Assembly (NCBI GenBank): GCA_012845835.1
Contig: JABAKD010000023.1
Coordinates: forward strand, 20,322,691-20,386,690
Reading direction: 5' to 3'
DNA: 64,000 nucleotides
Source: Undaria pinnatifida
Taxonomy: Eukaryota; Sar; Phaeophyceae; Laminariales; Alariaceae
Under the pieces are notes generated by a model. That model searched no databases, was not told the origin of the DNA, and saw nothing but the letters and a program-made list of their open reading frames with translations. Every line of letters starts with the position of its first letter. The stretch's first letter is position 1. Shown piece by piece: positions 43,090-54,440 of this stretch. A program made the position numbers and the translations under genes.

Positions 43090-43760
43090 TGTTAAGGTTA
43101 TTAGTGGGGTATTAGTCCGTTTGACCACCTGCAAAAGGTTAACCAATAGCTTACCCAAACTAAGCCTTATAACACTCTCCCCCCCTGAAACGGCGGGATA
43201 GCAGGTCGGCCGGATATACGGGCGGACCTGTCAATATATCCTAGCCGTTTCATTTCCTGGGTATACCGGGGAGAGTATTTTTCAAGTTCGCCATGGGAAA
43301 ATCTGAAAAAGTTTATTATGGTGGATGTGGGGATCGAACCCACGACCCCAAAACCCATGGTCTGTCGACGACGCCATTTGTTAAGGTATTAGTGGGATAT
43401 TAGTCCGTTTGACCACTTGCAACTGGTTAACCAATAGCTTACCCAAACTAAGCCTTATAACACTCCCCCCCTGAAACGGCGGGATACCAGGTCGGCCGGA
43501 TATACGGGCTGACCTGTCAATTATCCAAGCCGTTTCATTTCCTGGGTATACCGGAGAAAGTATTTTTCAAGTTCGCCATGGGAAAATCTGAAAAAGTTTA
43601 TTATGGTGGATGTGGGGATCGAACCCACGACCCCAAAACCCATGGTCTGTCGACGACGCCATTTGTTAAGGTATTAGTGGGGTATTAGTCCGTTTGACCA
43701 CTTGCAACTGGTTAACCAATAGCTTACCCAAACTAAGCCTTATAACACTCTCCCCCCCTG
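43090..43760 (+). mobile_element. TRIM-like LTR fossil array, family 1, cluster A
   Basis: LTR-like units at 43,090-43,318, 43,379-43,603 and 43,664-43,760 (start TGTTAAGGTATTAGTGGG, end AAAAAGTTTATTA) alternate with two 60-bp interiors that begin TGGTGGATGTGGGGATCGAA. The interior is an extended primer-binding site: its reverse complement has the whole T-arm (GTGGGTTCGATCCCCAC), ends ATCCACCA, and shows a D-arm-like TGGCGTCGTCGAC upstream. LTR-interior-LTR-interior-LTR arrays arise by unequal recombination. Non-coding fossil. Confidence 0.65.
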
Positions 43761-45278
43761 ATGATCATGCAAGCTTGCCACTCGACGGCCTCCTGCCACC
43801 TTGGCACCACGCGCACGTTGCGCATGCTGGAGCGTTTTTATTGGTGGATTGGCATGAGTGTGTGCACCCGGTGGTGGCTTCGCCACTGCTTTAAGTGCCA
43901 AGCGCGGAAAACCCCACAGCTGACTGTCCGCTGGCCCATCATCACAATGCCTCTGCCGGAAGGTCCAGGTATCGCCGTCAGTGTTGACTACTTCGGCCCC
44001 CTTCCGGCCACACCACGAGGAAACACCTACATCCTGCTGTTCACCGATCGCTTCAGTCGTCGGGCCGACATGTTCCCCGTCACTGCCGCTGAGTTCACCG
44101 CGGAAGGTACAGCCAATATCCTGGTGAACCAATACATCCCCTTGTGGGGGTGCCCGCGCACCATACTCTCGGACAACGGACTGCAGTTCTGCTCCAAGCT
44201 TTCACGAGCTGTATATCAGCTGTTAGGTGATTACAAGCTTGCTACAAGCTCCTATCATCCCAACTGTAACGGGGGCGTTGAACGGGTAAATCACACTATG
44301 GCCCAAATGCTGGCTATGGTCGTCAACGAGCGACAAGACGATTGGGACTTGCATCTGCCCCACGTCGAATTCGCTTACAACAACTCTGTCAGCGCGGCGA
44401 CGGATTTGGCGCCCAACGAGGTCCACATGGGCAGACTCCCACGGCTCCCCCTGACGATTTTCGACCGCAAAGGTGTCGTGGGACACCAGAGTCTGGCCCG
44501 TGACCACCTGGCCTATTGCGATTTGGCCACCGACCGGCAAAAGCGCGCGAACGACATTGTCCGCGCACAACACGCCCTCACCGTTTCCCGTGTTAACCGC
44601 AGAAACTCCGCCCTCGCCGACGCGCTGCGTCCAGCACCTAACTTCACTGTGGGTGGTTGGGCATGGGTATACAATTCTGCCTCTACCATCCGCCAGGGTG
44701 TGAAGGCGAATACCGACGCCAAGGTACTCAAGGCCAAAAAAACTCGCGCTTAACTGGACGGGCCCATACAAGGTCCTGGCCGTCGGTCCCTGCTCCGCCG
44801 CCGAGACCCCGGACGGCTCGCCGCTCGGGAGCAACCTCCTTTATTTGGATCTCCCTTCCGACCTGCCTGGTTCGGACGCTCGTCGGCGTGTGGCTATCGA
44901 GCGCTGCAAACCCTGTGCCAACCCCCACGACAGCGGGGACATACCCAAATACCTACCGGCGGGGCTGACACAGTATGTGCTCAACAATTTTTCCAAGAAG
45001 TCCCCGCCGTACCACGTCACTCAAGACGACGTTTCGACTCCCCTCCAACGGCTGGAGGTGGAGCAGATCACTGGTCATCAGTCGGTACGGGGGCGAGGTG
45101 GCGTCATCGCGGTGCTATACAAGACGCATTGGGCGGGACTCTCCGAACCGTCCTGGGAGCGGGAAATGGACCTTCACCTCTCCCGCTCCCACACCTTGCG
45201 TTATTGGGCCGGAACCCCGGACCAGCACCGCCAAACCAACCGCCTTTACCGCCGAATGCGGATCGGGGCGGCACAGAG
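43761..45278 (+). mobile_element. second copy of the Ty3 fossil's integrase-chromodomain segment
   Basis: Matches 16,366-17,875 at about 98% by eye. It covers the HHCC finger, the DDE core (SVDYFGPLP, TILSDNGLQF, NGGVERVNHT), the GPY/F block and the chromodomain (VEQITGHQSVRGRGG). It has no LTR. It starts abruptly against the TRIM array and ends within a few bases of the right arm of inverted repeat II. Partial fossil. Confidence 0.9.
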
Positions 45279-45286
45279 TAAAACCT

Positions 45287-48194
45287 TTGGCCCTGGCTTT
45301 AGCACGGCCGCTGACACTCCAGGCAGCCTCTGCTGTAGGCATGAACGAGTGCGGTTGATTCGCATCGAACTATCCCGCTGTGCTCGCTTTTTTGTGGCCA
45401 TTGTCCATGCCATTTAATGTCACCTCCCTTCTGTTTTGAGCTCGTCGTCGTGCCGTCGAGGTACAAGGAAACCCGTACGTACTGGGTGAGAACAGCAGTA
45501 TGTACGACGAGCATGAACGCCAACTGACAACATTGGCAAACACACAACATCAGGTACAGCAGCGGTAGCCGAAGGGCGAAACTTCTAGCACATACTGCAG
45601 CAACTAGTAGCAACCAGAACCACAGCAGATAGCTCAAAGTGCAGTACGAGTGCCGTTGGCAAGTTTAGTCGTACACGCATCACTCTGTCCAATATATAAC
45701 AACCGTATTATGTTCTTATTGATGGAGAAAAAAAGTAGTACATTTCCTGTAAGAATGGTACGTCGTACGAGCGGACGTTCTGATTCTGGTGTGTTGCTGC
45801 CGTGAGACCATGGAGCACACCGCATGTTTTACCCAAAACAAGAGCCAACAAGAGGCAGCGCACAGGGGCCCCCAACACAGAGACACGTCACAACCACAGC
45901 CAGCTGTCGATCGCGTAATTCGCCGGTAGTCCGTGCTTCGATGGGTGTATCGGAAGTCGTTCGTAGTACTGCTGTAGATCGTCGAAAAACCACGTGGCAT
46001 CGTTCTGGTGGCAGACTCGCCAGTAGACCCCCCAAAATTTATTTACCTTTTCTTTTTCTTGGCCCCATGCACCCATTTCCTTTCCTTTCTCTTTGTTTGT
46101 TTCTTTTTGCCAATTGACTCGCGTCTGTTGTGCGTATGCGTAGTGATAGATACCACGTGTAATATATGCGTGGTAGTCTTTCTTGGGTGGCAAGCGGTAT
46201 AGTCGGTTTTTCCAGGCGCGAGTAATGAGACGTATGCACCAGCATGGACCTGGCACATCGTAGACTGACTCCCGATTTCACTTTTATATGTTTCTGGTGG
46301 AGGCATGAATTGCGTCAGCTGTGATTCATGCGTGTACCACGTTTGGTTTGTGTTTTTCCCCTAGGGTATTCCTCAGCTCCAGAGTGACTGGAGCCTGTCC
46401 TGTGACCACGGACTTGATTATGCGAGTTAATGTGAGAACGACAACAACAACAAGAACTGAAATATTGCCTGTTTCTTGACCTTTCAGCTGCTTCCTGCAA
46501 ATTTGGTTTTTCTGCCAACACGATTTTGAACCTTTTCGCGATTTTTCTTCCTTTTTGTCTAGTAAGTTGAACCTCCTACCATTTGCCGCTAATTTGCCGC
46601 CTGTGCATTAGTTGCGGAACGGTCCAGCTTTAGCTTTTCTTTGATTCGCACCATTTATTTTGTACTTGACGAAGCTTCATCGGCTGAGATCTGGGCTTGG
46701 CTCATCAGCTCGACACCGCCCAGCACCCCATCGCAGTGCTATAGCTTACAGCAACGAAGCGCCGTGCAGTGCCCTGCGATGCCCTGCGGCTCAGCTCAGC
46801 AGCGCACCGCTAGCTCAGCAGAGCGAAGCGCTATGCTTCGCCGTGCTCTGCCGTCGCGGTCGTTCGTTATTCATGATATCTAAAACTCCGCGTACGCTCA
46901 TATTTAGGTATTTGGCGCTTTATTCTATACATATCGCGTCAACCATCGTAATATCATACAATATGGGGGAGGGAATGTAATCTCTATGCAAAGATCCTCT
47001 TTTGTTTTAATCAATTGTCAGCCGGCCGCCCCGGTGGTCTATTAATAATAGTGGTTTTACCCTCGAATACTACTAGCGTTTGGTTGTCCTTGAGTTCGAC
47101 ACCCACCACGATGAGATTTGACTTTATTTGCAAAAATGCAAAAAAAAAAACAGGGATCAACTAACTGCTGAGAGCACCTAGCAGCGTGGGTTGGTTCGAC
47201 GCGAGTCGACGAGGGAAGAAAATGCTGGATTCTCCTCGCGGTAAAAATGAAAGCACGTGCCGAAGTGGGGAGGGAGGAGGAGGGTCCGCTATGTGACCCC
47301 GGATCTGAGTTACTGCTGGGAGGGAGCGCGAGAGTGGTGCGGGGATAATACATGGGATGAAGAAAAAAAAATGTTGCAAAGGTATATTATTATTACTACC
47401 AGTAAATAATATGTCAGTCTCTAGGAAATACGCACGGCACTATCAGCAGTCGTCATGGTAGAGACACTCCGGATATCATGCATTGAGGGGACGCGTCCAA
47501 TTTCGACAACGTGAAAGCCCCCACGAAGAAAAGACAGCAGACACACATATCCCGCCTTCCCGAGAAAAAACAGAGAAGAAGCGCTACGCCAACCTCCCGT
47601 ACGAGCAAAGCCATCCCCGCACCAATCTTAGACAACGCCGCCTCAACGAGAGATCGCCCTCCTCTTCTACGTTTTCCTCCTCGCCCGCGACCACGCAGAC
47701 CAATCAATGCGACAGCCTTCACGTAACAAACGAAGCAATCTTCTTCCAAAACCTCGCCGGCTGACATGTCCTCATGTCGACGTTTGATGCAAACCGACTT
47801 TGCATCCTGTCGACTTCGAACCTCCATTGCCACGGGGACAGCAGTGCAGTCTCTTCATTAATGCCAAGGCCTCTTTTGTTTCGCCTAGAGACGACGCAGG
47901 TTCTCAATTATAATACTCTTTTCCGTATTTTTGTTTGACAGACGCCAGCTTTTACTTGACGGCGCATTTAACATAGTTTGTTTCGCCTATCCTTGCCTTC
48001 TTTGTTGTATAATATTACGTTTTTTCTTTTGTCAAAGCATAACTTCCATAATCCCATGTTCGTATTAAACTCTTGGCATTACTTTAAAGTTCAATACATG
48101 CCAAATCGGATAGCTACACCTCAAGTTGTCGAAGTGCTGCCCTGCCCTACCCGAAGCATGGGCGCCGGCATTCGCCGGCGCCCATGCGGAGCCC
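45287..48194 (-). repeat. giant inverted repeat II, right arm
   Basis: Mirror of the left arm (see 29,603-33,302) without its 1.17-kb insert; instead about 330 bp of GC-rich CAGCGC-type sequence lies at 46,565-46,890. It contains mirrored frames at 45,299-45,637 and 47,453-47,833 (minus), a tRNA-derived segment at about 47,020-47,125 (plus), repeat Y (46,385-46,455) with (AAC)n, and repeat Z (46,460-46,545). Confidence 0.85.
48160..48183. other. terminal GC hairpin, right end of inverted repeat II
   Basis: GGGCGCCGGC-ATTC-GCCGGCGCCC, a 10-bp stem, followed by ATGCGGAGCCC, the mirror of the left end. Confidence 0.8.
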
Positions 48195-48224
48195 TTTTAT
48201 GTGCATACAAACATCAAAGATATA

Positions 48225-48500
48225 GAAACTGAGCCCAATGCGGTACTTTGAACGACACGTTGGCCATCGAGGACGTAGACACTGAGCTCAATGTGGAAGG
48301 CACTATGCAACGAGCATCATGGCATGACCAGCTTATCTTATTCCCGTGTCATAAAAGAAACACTACTTGGAGTCAAAACCTCAAACAACGAGGATATATA
48401 AACTGAGCCCAATGCGGAAGGCAAACAACATGGAACTAAACGCCGGCTATCGAGGACGCAAAAACTGAGCATACAGCGGAAGGCATCGCTAAAACGATGG
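48225..48500 (+). repeat. degenerate tandem repeat around AACTGAGCCCAATGCGGAAG
   Basis: About four diverged copies (48,227, 48,277, 48,401, 48,463) of ACTGAGCYCAATGCGGAAGGC with ATCGAGGACG blocks between them. Confidence 0.6.
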
Positions 48501-49430
48501 AAAACACCTATGTATTTGCCCAACATAGCACATAGAAAGGCAAGGAAAAAGTGCCGGATAGAATCGAAGGATGGCACTACACTAGATATTGTAGACGTAC
48601 GCAACTACCGAAACCGCCCACGGATCAAAAAAAGAAAAAACACTACGAACGTACGTACGACTGAAGTATAGCCTAGCGTGTATGTGATCATCCAAACCGG
48701 CAGCTAAACACAAAAACATGCAAAGGCAAAATACGGAAGACAACACCTGTCCCTCACAGCCGGCGGTTAAACACGCATTAAAGCAGAGACTACACATAAA
48801 AGACAGTACCCAGCAACACGTAGGTAGGACAGAGTAGCAGATCCAGTACTCCCCAGCACTCCTGCGTCATGCCATACGAAGGGGGGGGGGAATCTCTGAA
48901 AGTGGAAAAAGCAAAACTGCTCATTAATAGTAGACGAAGCGACTCCATATCGTGAAAGATATATCTTGAAAAAAAAGGACGATAAGCGCCGGATAGTCGT
49001 AGACGACTGTTATGGTTGACACGCCCTTGCGTGGGTGGCGAAGGTCGGGGAGTGGAGTCGTGTTGGCAAGATGACGATGTAGATGGTGGACGGAGAATGA
49101 GTCTTGTGGAGACCTAGGCACCTGGAGGGAAGACTTTGGTGGGGGTATTGTTTCGTGGGAACGTAATCATGAGAGAATCGTAGTGTCTGGACAGCGGATT
49201 GAAAAGTAAATGGATAGTTTCAGAATGGGCAATTTGAATATCAGGGAGGGAGGAGTTAGTGAAAGAAACGTGGATTTCCCTGCCGTGCTTTAGTTGTGCT
49301 GTAAGTATCTCAGGTTGTCCCATGTAGGTAGTAGGATTAGACATTAGTTGGAGGTATTGGTCGTATGAGAGGGCTAGAAAAAAACAACCGTAAGAGACAC
49401 TGCAACGTGCATAGCAGCAGCAGTTTTAAC
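48501..49430. other. unassigned stretch with one protein-like short ORF
   Basis: A minus-strand frame at 49,114-49,344 (76 residues, with VSFTNSSLPDIQIAH and LFNPLSRHYDSLMITF) is followed on the same strand by a second frame ending at 48,924. The first resembles the short ORF at 35,786-35,983. Family unknown; nothing else was recognised. Confidence 0.3.
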
Positions 49431-50090
49431 TTCAACGTACATTGCAGCAGTAGTTTTCATACCGTATACATGTCGTAGTTGTTTCGGGTCAGATATGAGA
49501 GCGAGAGAAAATCTCCAGGAAACAGCCGAGTAACTTCAACGTACATTGCACCAGTAGTGCAGAAAAGAGGTCGCTCAAAATTTGGGACACACACTCGTAT
49601 AACAATAGAAAGCCGGAGACCGAAAGGATGCGCTCGAGAGAAGACTGCTGTACTGCTGTATGACATCATACTCGTACCATATGCGCGTATTTAAGAGGAA
49701 CTGATCGCCCTTCACCACAAAACAAAAAAAAACGGCTACGCCAATAAAAAATGGACAGGAAGAGTAATTTCAACGTACATTGCAGCAGTAGTACTCACGG
49801 TACGTACGGTACGTACTCGATTCGGGTCAGTTTGGCAAAGCAGTCACACTTCAACGTACTGGCTCTCAAATTTCGGGACACACACAAGGCAATACACAGC
49901 AGGAGACGAAAAGGGTATGCGCTGCTGTGAAAATTTGGGACATACAGCAGTAGGCAATACACAGAAGGAGACGAAAGGAGAGAAAAGACTGCTGCACTGC
50001 TGTGTGATATACGGAGTAATACTCGTTCCATAAGTGTGCGCCGTAGAGGAAATAATAACCCGCCCCGAACAAATTCACAAAACAGAAAAA
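49431..50090. repeat. dispersed short repeats TTCAACGTACATTGCAGCAG
   Basis: Copies at about 49,432, 49,533, 49,770 and (partial) 49,851, alternating with TTTGGGACACACAC and GGAGACGAAAGG-AGAGAAAAGACTGC blocks. This is a scrambled, diverged tandem structure without coding content. Confidence 0.55.
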
Positions 50091-50109
50091 ACAAACAAGA
50101 AACACTTAC

Positions 50110-50590
50110 TACTGGCTTTGCCGTCCTCGTCTGATTCTCCCTCCAGCTTCTCCCTTATGGAGACAGCCCCGTTGACGGGCAGAATACAGATGACGCAGAT
50201 CAGCTTCGTCTGCGTCTTGGGGGGATCGCGCTCGAGGCGCAAGTTGTTTGCGGTGAAGGGGCAGGAGTTGGGGTCCCCTTGGACGTTCTTGTCGCAGGAG
50301 TACCTAACCACGCCACGCCCGGTTACGCTTTTCAGTAAATAGGAGGCCGTCGCAGTAGCCGTCCCCGCAGGGCTTCGTAGTTACCTCTCCCACCACTTGG
50401 AAAGGCCTTGTGTCTGGGGCGGCGGCTTCCGAGGGTTTCGCCTTTTTAGCCGGATATCGCTTGAGCGGGTCCATCGGGTAGGGTGGCTAGCAGGTTGGTG
50501 TGCGTGGTGTGGGGTGGAGAGGTGTGTGGTGTGGTGTGGGAGGGTGGTGTGGAGTGGGACAATGCTGTTGAACCGAAAAAAGAATGGCAA
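50110..50590 (-). CDS. possible two-exon gene fragment, Cys-rich, unknown
   Basis: Exon 1 (50,590-50,385) ends RKPPPQTQGLSKWWER at a good donor (GAGAG|GTAACT). Exon 2 (from about 50,317 to 50,110) encodes VRYSCDKNVQGDPNSCPF and TKLICVICILPVNGAVSI, then an acidic helix (EKLEGESDEDGKAS), and ends at a strong donor GTAAGTG (50,109). The C-x(n)-C and C-x2-C spacing hints at a small zinc-binding module. The reading frame between the exons was not settled and no start or 3' end was found. Family unknown. Confidence 0.35.
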
Positions 50591-50739
50591 GGTGCAACTT
50601 GGATAGCGGAGCAGGGAGTCAACGGCTGCTGTTGCTAGCTTGATGTTCGTAACAGAAGATTTGACTCATGCGTTGGCGCCATGACCCCTGGTGATCTGCT
50701 GCGACTGCTGCATAGTTTCTGCTGCCTCTTGTACCTTGT

Positions 50740-50828
50740 GGTACAGCTGTTGTCATAGTATCATACCTGGTATGCGTAGTACCTGGCGGTACAGCTGTTG
50801 TCATAGTATCATACCTGGTATGCGTAGC
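50740..50828 (+). repeat. 48-bp tandem duplication
   Basis: GGTACAGCTGTTGTCATAGT followed by ATCATACCTGGTATGCGTAG occurs twice in a row. Confidence 0.85.
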
Positions 50829-50934
50829 TTCGAGCAAAGGCTTTCGGAATTTTTTCACAGATGACAGTTCTCGACGAGGCGTGGACGGCATTTGTGACCG
50901 GGGCATGTCAATTGTGTCCTAGATCCGACCATTT

Positions 50935-51262
50935 AGCCTTCGGCGTAGGCTCCCACAATGGCCGCTTGGGCAGGGTGACCACCGATCCCTGAGGGTCGAA
51001 GGTCAGAGAGGACGTACCGAAAAGAAATACGCGCAGACATTAACCCTGTCGTGAATTAATGCGCGAAAACGCTGACAGCTCATCGATTTTCGTAGATCCG
51101 TCGTAGATTTTAGACGTTGAGGCCCCGCGCAGGCGCAACGGCGCGCAGCCCGCGGATCCGCGACGCCGGCCGATGCAGGCGAGGCGGAGGCACGCTCCGG
51201 CGAAGCAACCGTGCGGAAAGGCGGTCAGAGGCCGGAGAGATGTGCGACACAAAATCCGCCAG
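50935..51262. repeat. repeat W, copy 1
   Basis: About 320 bp, similar (roughly 75-80% by eye) to 52,250-52,562. Shared blocks include GGTCAGAGARBACGTACCGAA, GACATTARCCCTGT and GGAAAGGCGGTCAGAGGC. The pair brackets the ATT array and the 33-bp minisatellite. Confidence 0.7.
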
Positions 51263-51280
51263 AAGACTATGATAGGTATA

Positions 51281-51440
<160 letters not shown>

Positions 51441-51710
51441 AAGGGGCTACGCCGGCGGCCTGGACGGCCGCCGGTCGCAGCGCAGGATAGTAAATATTAA
51501 GAGGGTAAGAAGTAATGCCAAGAGTTAGACGAAGTTTGTTAATTCACATATATATGGGAGATACTGGAAAGGGAAAATGCCGACAAATTTTTCCCGATTT
51601 CCCGTGTGCAGCGGAACAATGCGAGAAGGCAGCCTGGAAATTATGGGAGAGCATGGCGGTTCACTCCAGCTGGGTGACGCTCTGCGTTGCTACGCAGAAA
51701 GGCGCGGCCA

Positions 51711-52195
51711 CAGCTGCTGCTGTGCATATACCATTTGTAGCTTCGTGATGCTGCTGTGCATATACCATTTGTAGCTTCGTGATGCTGCTGTGCATATACC
51801 ATTTGTAGCTTCGTGATGCTGCTGTGCATATACCATTTGTAGCTTCGTCATGCTGCAGGCTCATCATAGCTTCAGCTACTGCTGTACATCAAGTACATGT
51901 ACGTGCTGCTGTAGACTACCGGGGGTTCAAAAATATTGAGAGTTCGCAGTTCTCCACGACGCCTAGCTGCTGCTGTGCATATACCATTTATTTGTAGCTT
52001 CGTGATTCTGCTGTGCATATACCATTTGTAGCTTCGTGATGCTGCTGTGCATATACCATTTGTAGCTTCGTGATGCTGCAGGCTCATCATAGCTTCAGCT
52101 ACTGCTGTACATCATGTACATGTATACGTGCTGCTGTAGACTACCGGGGGTTCAAAAATATTGAGAGTTCGCAGTTCTCCACTACGCCTGGGTGG
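51711..52195 (+). repeat. 33-bp minisatellite and segmental duplication
   Basis: Unit GCTGCTGTGCATATACCATT-TGTAGCTTCGTGAT: four copies at 51,716-51,850 and three at 51,968-52,078. Each group is followed by the same 115-bp segment (GGCTCATCATAGCTTCAGCT... to GTTCGCAGTTCTCCAC; 51,858-51,962 and 52,080-52,188), so the whole block is duplicated. Confidence 0.85.
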
Positions 52196-52249
52196 CATGT
52201 GTTCTCGGGGATTACGAACTTTTCTTCCCCAGATCCTAGCACAAACCTC

Positions 52250-52562
52250 GCTTAGTGGCCTTTACAATGGCGACGCCGGCCAGGTAATCGACCCCCCCCC
52301 GTGTGTCGGAGGTCAGAGAACACGTACCGAAGAAATAACGCGAAGACATTAGCCCTGTGTGCAGACTACGCACCAAACGTCTCACAGAGCACGATTTTTC
52401 GGAGATCTCGTCGTAGATCTCGACGTCGAGGCCTCGCGCGCGCGCTACGGCGCCGAGCGGGCGGATTAGCTGAGCCGGTGGTTGCAGGCGAGGCGGGGGC
52501 ACGCTTCAGCGAAGAAACCGCGCGGAAAGGCGGTCAGAGGCGGGAGATATCCGCAGACGTAA
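52250..52562. repeat. repeat W, copy 2
   Basis: Partner of 50,935-51,262. The minus strand is open over most of this copy (52,236-52,502; IYDEISEKSCSVRRL, FFGTCSLTSDTRGGVDY), and parts of the same peptide (FGTSSLTFD) can be read in copy 1, so W may derive from a coding sequence. Confidence 0.6.
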
Positions 52563-52582
52563 GGATGTGCATATGTGATAAG

Positions 52583-53040
52583 TGTTGAGGAATTAGTGGG
52601 GTATTAGTCCGTTTGACCACTTGCAAAAGGTTAACCAATAGCTTACCCAAACTAAGCCTTATAACACTCTCCCCCCCTGAAACGGCGGGATAGCAGGTCG
52701 GCCGGGTATATGGCGGACCTGTCAATATCCAAGCCGTTTCATTTCCTGGGCATACCGGGGAGAGTGTTTTTCAAGTTCGACATGGGGAAAGTCTGAAAAA
52801 GTTTATTATGGTGGATGTGGGGCTTGAACCCACGACCCTGAAAACCCATGGTCTGTCGACGACGCCATTTGTTGAGGAATTAGTGGGGTGTTAGTCCGTT
52901 TGACCACTCGCAAAAGGTTAACCGATAGCTTACCCAAACTAAGCCTTATAACACTCTCCCCCCCTGAAACGGCGGGATATCAAGTCGGCCGGATATACGG
53001 GCGGACCTGTTATTTATCCAAGCCGTTTCATTTCCTGGGT
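52583..53040 (+). mobile_element. TRIM-like LTR fossil, family 1, cluster B
   Basis: One full LTR-like unit (52,583-52,808), one interior (TGGTGGATGTGGGGCTTGAA) and a partial second LTR starting at 52,870, which gives way to a short (GT)n run at 53,040. Same family as 43,090-43,760. Confidence 0.65.
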
Positions 53041-53632
53041 GTGTGTGTGTGTGTGTGTTCTTCACATTAAACCGTTCCTCTACTCGTCGACATCCAGCAC
53101 ACCCAGTGTCCGTACTGATTCTTCACCCTAGAAAGATCAGCTCTGTGGTCACAAGCTACGACACAGAGATAATGCATCGTAATGCATTCGACAACGCAAT
53201 GTCATGCCCTAGTACTGGGTACGACAGGCACAACATACATACGTCAGCAACAGAAATACATTGGAAGAGAGAAATACGAAATAAACAAAAACAAAAACAA
53301 AAACAAAAAACAAAAACAAAATAAGAAAACAAATAAAAACAAAGATAAAAATAAAACAAAAAATGAAACAAACAAAATGAAGGGGAAATCGAAGAAACAA
53401 CCCAACCGGAAAGGAGAGCCAAAGCTCGGAAAAGAAACATACCAGGTAATAAAATGAAATAAAATAAAGTAAAGTAAAACCAAAATAAGATAATCCAAAC
53501 ACGAGCCAAAAACCTGGACACGCAAGGAGGGAACAAAGGGGAAAAAAATACCCCAGAAAAAGACGAAAAGTGCTATGTACCTACTAGTCGGCCTGGTACC
53601 TTGCTACCCTGTCTGCCATCTCCTTCCTGCCT
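53041..53632. other. (GT)n and A-rich low-complexity stretch, no gene
   Basis: (GT)9 at 53,040-53,058, then AAACAAAAAC-type repeats at about 53,280-53,400 and AATAAAATAAAGT at about 53,450-53,480. Nothing recognised. Confidence 0.5.
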
Positions 53633-53748
53633 TCGTCCACCGCGGTCTCCCTTCTATTCCTCCTGTTGCCCCCCCTGCCCCCATTCCCTTGGACGGCTTT
53701 CCTTCTACTCCTCCTGTTTCCCCCCCTCCCCCCTTTGTGTTCTTCTCA
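53633..53748 (+). repeat. pyrimidine-rich tandem repeat, about 54 bp x2
   Basis: CCTTCTAYTCCTCCTGTTKC followed by C-runs occurs twice, ending TTCTCATTAAACC. Confidence 0.65.
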
Positions 53749-54303
53749 TTAAACCAAAATACCTGAGCAAAAAACTTGGTATCCAGCTGCACTAAATCTC
53801 GTGTTGCCGGGCCGTCGAGTTTCCTGCAGGCCAATGAAGTCACAGCCGAGTTGCTGGCCTTTCGCCAGTACACGCTCGTCATGCCCATACCCGTTCTTCC
53901 CCTTTACGGCCAGGGTACGCACGTTGTAGGTCGCTACCGCCACAAGTGCCGCCTTCCGTCTCTTACGAGTCTCGCGTGCTGCTTTCTCAGCCAGCCGACG
54001 AGAGGCTCGTCCCCTCCTCCGTTTCTGTTTCTGTTGTTTCTTTTTTCTCTCTATTAATGTGATGATTGTGGCTCTCCGTTTCGTAGCCCGGTTCGCGCCT
54101 TGGTTTCCGCTGGCTGGGTGCAGCCGTCCCAGCCAACGCCGACACTCCCATCCTTCCTGTCGTGCATGCGTACCCACGCGGTGGCCAGCCTCTCCACTCC
54201 CCAAGCTGCCCACGCTGCGCTCTCTGCTGTGGTGATGTACCCGTCCTGCCCCGGGGATGAACTCCTCGGCGTCGGGGTTAAAAAGAAAACCCATCACCAC
54301 CAC
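53749..54303 (-). pseudogene. LINE fragment: N-terminus and start of AP-type endonuclease
   Basis: A 184-residue frame. The C-terminal 60 residues are the beginning of an APE/exo-endo-phosphatase domain: VAVATYNVRTLAVKGKNG with the Asn of the first motif, then CDFIGLQETRRPGNTRFSAA with the catalytic Glu in LQETRR. Preceding it is a basic Arg/Lys-rich region (KKQQKQKRRRGRASRR). This arrangement is typical of RTE/CR1-type non-LTR retrotransposons. The rest of the endonuclease and the RT are missing: the fragment stops at 53,749, where unrelated pyrimidine-rich repeats begin, and its 5' flank abuts TRIM cluster C near 54,440. Confidence 0.75.
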
Positions 54304-54440
54304 CCCACGCGGTCCTTAGAGTGAGCAGTTCACTAGCCAGACCGCGCAAGGTTCCCTCTCTACCCAGCCCGAGGCTCGATGCCCGTGTGACTGCCGCTAG
54401 ACCGCTGCAGGTCCTCGCGGGCTTCCTCGGCCCACCCCAA

